Assembly: GCF_036373705.1 (NCBI RefSeq)
Contig: NW_027102660.1
Span: 186,001 to 250,000, forward strand
Origin: Amia ocellicauda
Taxonomy: Eukaryota > Chordata > Actinopteri > Amiiformes > Amiidae
Direction of reading: 5' to 3'
Length of the DNA: 64,000 bases
The notes under the pieces are model-generated. The model was not told the DNA's origin, did no database searches, and saw nothing but the letters and a program-made list of their open reading frames with translations. Each line of letters begins with the position of its first letter. The stretch's first letter is position 1. Of this stretch, positions 58,141 through 64,000 are shown piece by piece. Position numbers and translations under genes: made by a program.

Positions 58141-59229
58141 ACACTGCATCAAATTTCAAATAGAAACCAAGATGGAGACGATCTCTTCCTCTCTACTCTA
58201 AACTTTTATTAGAACCTTTAGGTCTCTCAAAAAAACATTTTTAAGCATCAAGACCTATAGTCAACAAACCACTAAGAATATTTCAGGCCTTTATAAGCGC
58301 TAAAAAACAACCTGAGCCAAGAAAATAACTATAAAGATCAAAAATAACTAGCGCCTTTACAGTGATTTTTTTTTTTTTTTTAATAGCGATGCTTTGTTTG
58401 GTATTAAACAAGTCACAAACTACTCAGAACAGCGTTTATCCCCGCAAAAGAGATATTTGGGTTTATTTTACAAAGCTTATAAATTATATAGGTTAAAAGT
58501 ATTCTTAATGTTTTGATACCACATGCCATACGTACTGTTGTCTGAGCCCACCCCCGCCACCCATGGTGTGAGTGATTTAGCCTTGAGTGTTGTGATCTAT
58601 TTAGCATTGAGTGATCAGTTGTTTTTATTTTTTAAACGATTCCTTATCATCAGGGATTGAGACTGCTAAAATACCTTAAAAGCATATCCTTATCTTAAGT
58701 CTAACTCTTATGAGCTTTAAGACCCTAGAATGTATTTAAGTAAAACGACTGAACACATTATGTGAGAGATAAAATATAACCACAGCTTTTTTTTTTTTTT
58801 TTTTTAAACAATTAACCTATACACACAAACACCCACACACACACCCTCTTTTTTAATTTTATTTTTAATTAAATTTGAGGGGAGAGACAGAGCCAGATAC
58901 AGTGTGGATAACATAAGTACCCTATGCAAAACAGGCATTGTTAGGACCTGGGATCATAACAGACAACAGAACTTGTTGATCTTATAAAATGATTGGGCGA
59001 GAGAGAGAGAGAGACAGACAGAGACAGTGTGAATATGATAAACGCACTATTCAAAACTGGCATTGTTAAGACCTGGGACCATTACAGACAGCAGAACTTG
59101 TTGGTTTAGTAAATCTAAACCGTTATAAGATCATTACATGTATATTTAAAAAAGACCCCCAAACACTACAGGAAGAGCCGACCCATTCACACTCTACAGT
59201 TGACCAACAAGAACAACAAGAACAACAGG
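58141..59229. other. A/T-rich tail inside the right TIR (E4), no gene
   Basis: T homopolymers near 58366 and 58788, (CA)n near 58830, GA run near 59000, and the same diverged direct duplication as in E2. Contains the inverted 30-bp segment 59103-59132. No coding potential seen. Confidence 0.6.
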
Positions 59230-59414
59230 TTATGGGCGGCCTTGTTGTTCAGGGTTTTATGGGTGTACACTTTCTGACGGATATGACGTAGGAATAATTA
59301 AGGAAATAACTCTACCTAAAATCACGCCCCCCAATTATGACGTAGGAATATTAATAAGCTTAGGGCATACGTCATAACAAAATAGGCCGCGCCCATAAAA
59401 CCCTACTATCTACT
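59230..59414 (-). repeat. Polinton right TIR (E4)
   Basis: Inverted match to 43233-43417 with about three differences, ending CTATCTACT then CATAAG. Confidence 0.95.
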
Positions 59415-59637
59415 CATAAGAGTAACAGCAATGTCGCCGATCCTGCTACGGTCGTATTGTAACAGCAACAACATGTATCGATTTTAAAAGTGTCAGTTCC
59501 AGCGCCTCGCAAAGCTACCCTTCTGTGATCGTTTGTTCTCAAGGTCAGGATTTCTTGACACTCCGAGGAAGAGAAAACGATGGCCGGCCGCGTTACAGGG
59601 ACAGATAACAAAGCACTAGCACGCGTGCACCGCGGTT

Positions 59638-59710
59638 TGTTTCCGCCCGGTTTCGAACCAGGGACCTTTCGCGTGTGAGGCGAACGTGATAGCCACTACA
59701 CTACGGAAAC
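59638..59710 (-). tRNA. tRNA-Val (CAC)
   Basis: Identical over 73 nt to 41903-41975: clean acceptor and anticodon stems, canonical B box. The counterpart in block III (26676) has an altered D arm. Confidence 0.94.
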
Positions 59711-60270
59711 CGACCTGTCCTGGTGTTTCGAATGGCTCCCATCGAAGCCGGCTGGTAAAACGCGCACAGGCGTTTCCCGTGGGCCAGCCTGTGAGATAAA
59801 GGTTTCTATTTTCACTGACCTATTTTGCATTGCTCAAGGACACATCAGGACACTTTGGAAACTCTTACAAAGGAAGAACGCCCTGAGCTATGACAAGACT
59901 TACACTTACCCCAACAAGGTCATGCTCACTGGCTTGTTCAAACAGCTGCTGCTCATCTTGTGCCACCATCAGACAATCACAGAGCTATTGTGCCTTCTAC
60001 ACCTTACGGTAGCTTTACTTTAACAATAATAATGACGGCGACCTCGACGACAAAAAGAAAAACAAGAACAACAACAACAACAACAAGAACAATAACATCA
60101 TCATCAGATTTTAATTAAAAGTGGCTACACCAGCGTTTACAATTTCAACCTGTCGACGGACGGACGCTCTGAGTCCACCAATTTCGGGAACTCCAATGAA
60201 GAAAAGCCACCTACCGCCTCCGGGGAACCACGAGGGCAAGCAGGACGAAAAGGGCCGGCCCACAGCAGGC

Positions 60271-60343
60271 TCTTTCCGCCCGGTTTCAAACCGGGGACCT
60301 TTCGTGCGTTAGGAGAACGTGATAACCGCTACACTTCGGAAAC
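60271..60343 (-). tRNA. tRNA-Val (AAC)-like, degenerate
   Basis: Shares the changed U8, C56 and acceptor end of 27291-27363 and has one more anticodon-stem mismatch. Probable tRNA pseudogene. Confidence 0.63.
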
Positions 60344-61285
60344 TGACACCGTCACCTCTTGCTTAGAACGGTTACCGTTGGAGACTGCTGGTAAAACCGA
60401 CCCGTCCTGGCGTTTCGAATGGCTCCCATCGAAGCAGGCTGGTAAAACGCGCACAGGCGTTTCCCGTGGGCCAGCCTGTGAGATAAAGGTTTCTATTTTC
60501 ACTGACCTATTTTGCATTGCTCAAGGGCACATCAGGACACTTTGGAAACTCTATCAAAGGCAGGACGCCCTGCGCTCTGACAGTGCCTGCACTTAACCCA
60601 ACAAGGTGATGCTGAATGGCTTGTTCAAACGGCTGGTGGTCTTCCTTCACCACCAGACTATCAGAGCTATTGTGCCTTCTACACCTTACGGTAGCAACAA
60701 ATCTAACTACTGCTTTACTTTAACAATAATAATGACGGCGACCACGACGACAACAAGAACAACAACAAGAACAACAACATCAACAAGAACAACAACAACA
60801 TCATCATCATCATCATCATCAGATTTTAATTAAAAGTGGCTACACCAGCGTTTACAATTTCATCCTGTCGACGGACGGACGCTCTGAGTGCACCGATTTC
60901 GGGATACTTCGGAAACTCTTTCAAAGGCAGGACGCCCTGCGATCAGACAGTGCCTGCACTTAGCCCAACAAGGTGATGCTGAATGGCTTGTTCAAACGGC
61001 TGGTGGTCTTCCGTCACCACCAGACTATCAGAGCTATTTTGCGCCTTCAACTACATAAGAGTAACAGCAATGTCGCCGATCCTGCTACGGTCGTATTGTA
61101 ACAGCAACAACATGTATCGATTTTAAAAGTGTCAGTTCCAGCGCCTCGCAAAGCTACCCTTCTTACATCGTTTGTTCTCAAGGTCAGGATTTCTTGCCAC
61201 TCCGAGGAAGAGAAAACGACAGCCACCCTTGGGGCAGAGAGATGGGGGACGGGTTACACGGCACTGGCACGCGTGCACCACGGGT

Positions 61286-61358
61286 TGTTTCCGCCCGGTT
61301 TCGAACCGGGGACCTTTCGCGTGTGAGGCAAACGTGATAGCCACTACACTACAGAAAC
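61286..61358 (-). tRNA. tRNA-Val (CAC)
   Basis: CAC loop, canonical T arm, one G-U pair in the acceptor stem, one wobble in the anticodon stem. Likely transcribable. Confidence 0.89.
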
Positions 61359-61904
61359 CGACCCGTCCTGGCGTTTCGAATAACTCCTATCGAAGCCGGC
61401 TGGTAAAACGCACACAGGCGTTTCCCGTGGGCCAGCCTGTGAGATAAAGGTTTCTATTTTCACTGACCTATTTTGCATTGCTCAAGGGCACATCAGGACA
61501 CTTTGAAAACTCTTTCAAAGGAAGAACGCCCTGAGCTATGACAAGACTTACACTTACCCCAACAAGGTGATGCTCAATGGCTTGTTCAAACAGCTGCTGC
61601 TTGTCTTGTGCCACCATCAGACAATCACAGAGCTATTGTGCCTTCTACACCTTACGGTAGCTTTACTTTAACAATAATAATGACGGCGACCACGACGACA
61701 ACAAGAACAACAACAACAACAACAATAACTTCATCATCAGATTTTAATTAAAAGTGCCTACACCAGCATTTACAATTTCAACCTGTCGATTGACGGACGC
61801 TCTGAGTGCACCATTTTCGGGCACTCCAATGAAGAAAAGCCACCTAACCGCCTCCGGGGAACCACGAGGGCAAGCAGGACGAAAAGGGCCGGCCCACAGC
61901 AGGC

Positions 61905-61977
61905 TGTTTCCGCCCGGTTTCAAACCGGGGACCTTTCGCGTGTGAGGCAAACGTGATAGCCACTACACTACGGAAAC
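61905..61977 (-). tRNA. tRNA-Val (CAC), hybrid with an AAC unit
   Basis: The gene has a CAC anticodon, but its 3' half and 3' flank (plus-strand left side) match the AAC-type units, while its 5' half and 5' flank match CAC-type units. C56 is replaced as in the degenerate AAC genes, weakening the B box. Looks like the product of recombination inside the tRNA gene. Confidence 0.78.
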
Positions 61978-62062
61978 CAACCCGTCCTGGTGTTTCGAAT
62001 AACTCCTATCAAAGCCGGCTGGTAAAACGGGCTCAGGCATTTCAGGTCGGCTAGACTGTGAG

Positions 62063-62761
62063 ATGGCGTCTGAAGTGCCGCGAAAGGATGCCATTTTCAC
62101 AGACCTGTTTGGCATTGCTAAAGGGCACATCAGGACACTTTGGAAACTCTTTCAAAGGCAGGTCGCCCTGCGCTTTAAAAGGGATCCCAGCTATGTTGGA
62201 GTGGAGCTTTTTGCTTTGGGAGAGAAGGAGGGTACGTTGGAACCTTTTGAGACGGTAATTGAATACTCTTATGAGGACTGGTTGAAGGTGATGGCCTGGA
62301 GAGATCTGGGGCTTGTGGATAAGACTCTAGAAGGCTTGCAAGAGGGTCCAAGAGAATGCGAAATGGAGTCTCCGACTCAGGGTTTTGAAAGGTGTGAATG
62401 GGAAAGCTTGCAGAACTACGGTAGAGTGGTGAAGAGTCTAACTCAAACTACAGATCGTAAGGTTTTGTTTAGCAGTACCCTGATTACAAACCCTATTGAA
62501 GGGGGTGTGGAGGATCCAGAAAAACAGGTTACTGAAATTATGTTTGACGCCGTGGACTGGCCGTTCTTGAAAGAGGTCATAAACTGTATAAATGATGGTT
62601 TTGACATCTTGACCAAATGTTCGCAACTGGATTTGGTTAGAAGGAGAATATGCTGGATTATGGATTATATATCCCCCTTGAATGACGACGACGATGATAA
62701 AACAGACGACGTGTGGGGTTTTGGAGGGGGGTCTGACGGCTCAGGGGCTACTCTCTTCTAA
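62063..62761 (+). CDS. accessory gene A fused to tRNA-spacer sequence (E5)
   Basis: A 232-codon open frame. Roughly the first 37 codons are tRNA-array spacer; from about 62172 it is Polinton gene A, ending in an Asp run (DDDDD) and a Gly/Ser-rich tail. The Polinton part is longer than in E1 and E4 and includes a Cys/Trp-containing helical region (DAVDWPFLKEVINCINDGFD). Function unknown; whether the fused frame is expressed is unknown. Confidence 0.5.
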   Translation: MASEVPRKDAIFTDLFGIAKGHIRTLWKLFQRQVALRFKRDPSYVGVELFALGEKEGTLEPFETVIEYSYEDWLKVMAWRDLGLVDKTLEGLQEGPRECEMESPTQGFERCEWESLQNYGRVVKSLTQTTDRKVLFSSTLITNPIEGGVEDPEKQVTEIMFDAVDWPFLKEVINCINDGFDILTKCSQLDLVRRRICWIMDYISPLNDDDDDKTDDVWGFGGGSDGSGATLF

Positions 62762-62839
62762 GAGGGCGGTGTGTCGTGACGTAGTGAAGAGATAGGATAA
62801 AAGGCGCAACAATTAATTCATGGTTTAAAATTAAAGAGA

Positions 62840-63688
62840 ATGTCTTACCCGAAAGCTGCGGACGTCGACAGGCTCTACAGGCCTCTTCAAACCCGGGATC
62901 ACCCCTGGTTCTATTCCCCAGATTTTGTATACACTCTGGAACCCTTTGACTGCGGTTACTCTCCAAGACCTCAGACCCCGGTCCCTCAGGACGAAACAAC
63001 ATGCGGTGCGATGGATGTCCAAATGAGTCTCGGGGATCCCCAGCCTCTGGAGCTCATGGAGGGCCTCGATTTTGCCGAACTGTCTACCGTCTGTGCGTCT
63101 CAGGAGGGGGTCAGTCCAATGGATGTAGAAACACCCCACAAACCACCAGGCGACCCAATGAGCATCGGACTGTCCCAATGGCGTGATGAAGATGCAGGAT
63201 TTATGCCCGGGGTATGTGACCAAGTAAGCAGAGTGGTTAAAAGCACCCTGGTGTATATTCTGAGTGCTCTCATCGACCGAGCTCTGAAAGAAGTCTGTCG
63301 GGGGTGTGAAGTGAATCACCCCAGTCAGTTGAGACACAGTTGTTTGTTTGAACCAGACCGTTACTATTTCCTGTTGTATTTCAACGTGTTTTACAGAAGA
63401 CTGAACAAACCGTGGCTGAAACCGGCATTAATCAAGGCGCTGTCTTACTCCCACATACATGTAACTGTGGGACAAGTCCAGAAAATCATAGATGAGATTT
63501 TGCTGGAGCTGAAAAAGGAGCCGTTTATAATAGAGAAACTTGGGCAGCTGCTCAATGACCTGGATGAGCCGAGTAGAAAAACCGCTGGCAAGCTAAAAGC
63601 TTATTTCTTCGGTAAAGAAGTTAAAGCTGGGGGCAGCGACGAGGAATTCGACATCTACGCCACTGATTCAGACTCTGACCTGAACTAA
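62840..63688 (+). CDS. accessory gene B (E5)
   Basis: 282 codons open, same start and end as the other copies, with a few substitutions. Preceded by the TGACGTA and TATA-like boxes. Confidence 0.68.
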   Translation: MSYPKAADVDRLYRPLQTRDHPWFYSPDFVYTLEPFDCGYSPRPQTPVPQDETTCGAMDVQMSLGDPQPLELMEGLDFAELSTVCASQEGVSPMDVETPHKPPGDPMSIGLSQWRDEDAGFMPGVCDQVSRVVKSTLVYILSALIDRALKEVCRGCEVNHPSQLRHSCLFEPDRYYFLLYFNVFYRRLNKPWLKPALIKALSYSHIHVTVGQVQKIIDEILLELKKEPFIIEKLGQLLNDLDEPSRKTAGKLKAYFFGKEVKAGGSDEEFDIYATDSDSDLN

Positions 63689-63700
63689 GGGACTTTGAAC

Positions 63701-64000
63701 ATGGGGAATGTTCTGGACTGCTTCTGCAACTGGTTCTGTCATCAACACTCTGCAGCTAACCTGAGAGCGCTATTACACCATGTGCTTGACAGAAAAGTAG
63801 CCAACGCGAGCCTTTTCTCTACAGATTTAACCATCGATGAGGATCAACTTTCAAACCTGGAAAAGTGAATGGCTGCTGTAACAAAGACCGGGGGGTACGA
63901 ACACTGGGATGAAGCGCTCAAGGGGGCCAAGAATGATATTAGGCCATTTCATCAACATCTGTATGACCTTTTGCTGAGCATGTTTAATACACCTCTGTTT
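63701..64000 (+). pseudogene. accessory gene C, Bcl-2-like candidate (E5, cut by window edge)
   Basis: MGNVLDC start twelve bases after gene B; the gene runs off the window before the BH1-like segment. About one break. Confidence 0.38.

Larger units (their letters stand above)
43233..59414 (+). mobile_element. Polinton copy E4, near-complete
   Basis: A 16.2-kb fossil with both TIRs, CATAAG duplications at 43227-43232 and 59415-59420, and the full gene set in canonical order. This is the reference copy for the family. Its two TIRs differ at only about three of 185 positions, so insertion was recent on an evolutionary scale. About nine breaks are spread over gene C, integrase, penton, core, capsid and polymerase genes. 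ATPase, small basic protein, late protein, protease core, gene A, gene B and the Pro/Ser-rich gene read open. Confidence 0.95.
59415..62171. repeat. tRNA-Val tandem array, block V
   Basis: Four minus-strand genes or relics: CAC (59638), AAC (60271), CAC (61286), CAC (61905). Triplet tracts at about 60045-60108, 60740-60822 and 61693-61740. Homologous to block III but with an added unit. Runs into E5 near 62172 without a TIR. Confidence 0.88.
62172..64000 (+). mobile_element. Polinton copy E5, left end missing, runs off the window
   Basis: Starts within gene A directly after tRNA spacer and continues through genes B and C to the window edge. No left TIR. At least one break in the visible part. 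It occupies the same place relative to block V as E3 does to block III, supporting a higher-order repeat. Confidence 0.88.

Overview
The window is a vertebrate-type nuclear segment, most likely from a ray-finned fish or another ectothermic vertebrate. Two things fill it: a tandem array of tRNA-Val genes, and five copies of one Polinton (Maverick, adintovirus-like) DNA element embedded in that array. The tRNA genes closely match vertebrate tRNA-Val(AAC) and tRNA-Val(CAC). The element has polyadenylation signals, spliced-looking exons and animal-type TATA boxes. I cannot name the species.

Layout. tRNA-Val blocks lie at 1-3152, 16181-18752, 26445-28134, 40659-43232 and 59415-62171. They hold 17 tRNA genes or gene relics, all on the minus strand, in spacers of about 0.6-1.0 kb that carry (AAC)n/(ATC)n triplet tracts. 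Polinton copies fill the rest: E1 3153-16180, E2 18753-26444, E3 about 28135-40658, E4 43233-59414, and E5 about 62172 to beyond the window. E4 is the most complete, with both 185-bp terminal inverted repeats (TIRs), a 6-bp target duplication (CATAAG) and every core gene. E2 has both ends and the same duplication but is a much shortened copy. E1, E3 and E5 each lack one end. All copies are fossils with multiple breaks; several single genes still read open.

The element's gene order is the same in all copies that keep the region. From the left TIR on the plus strand: two accessory genes of unknown function (A, B), a short gene with a Bcl-2 BH1-like segment (C), integrase with a C-terminal chromodomain, a probable penton/minor capsid gene, a basic core or membrane-active protein, the major capsid protein, an adenain-type protease and a 25-codon Cys-rich mini-ORF. 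On the minus strand, converging from the right: a right arm that looks spliced, a disordered Pro/Ser-rich protein, protein-primed DNA polymerase B, the A32-type packaging ATPase, a small basic protein and a 219-aa late protein. Together these describe a virus-like self-synthesising element: polymerase and integrase for copying and insertion; capsid, protease and ATPase for particles.

History as inferred. One Polinton inserted into a spacer of the tRNA-Val array. The mixed tRNA-plus-Polinton block was then amplified by unequal exchange, giving a higher-order repeat of about 33 kb (26445 to 59415). Very high identity between copies, and only a few differences between the two TIRs of E4, point to a recent insertion and still more recent duplication.
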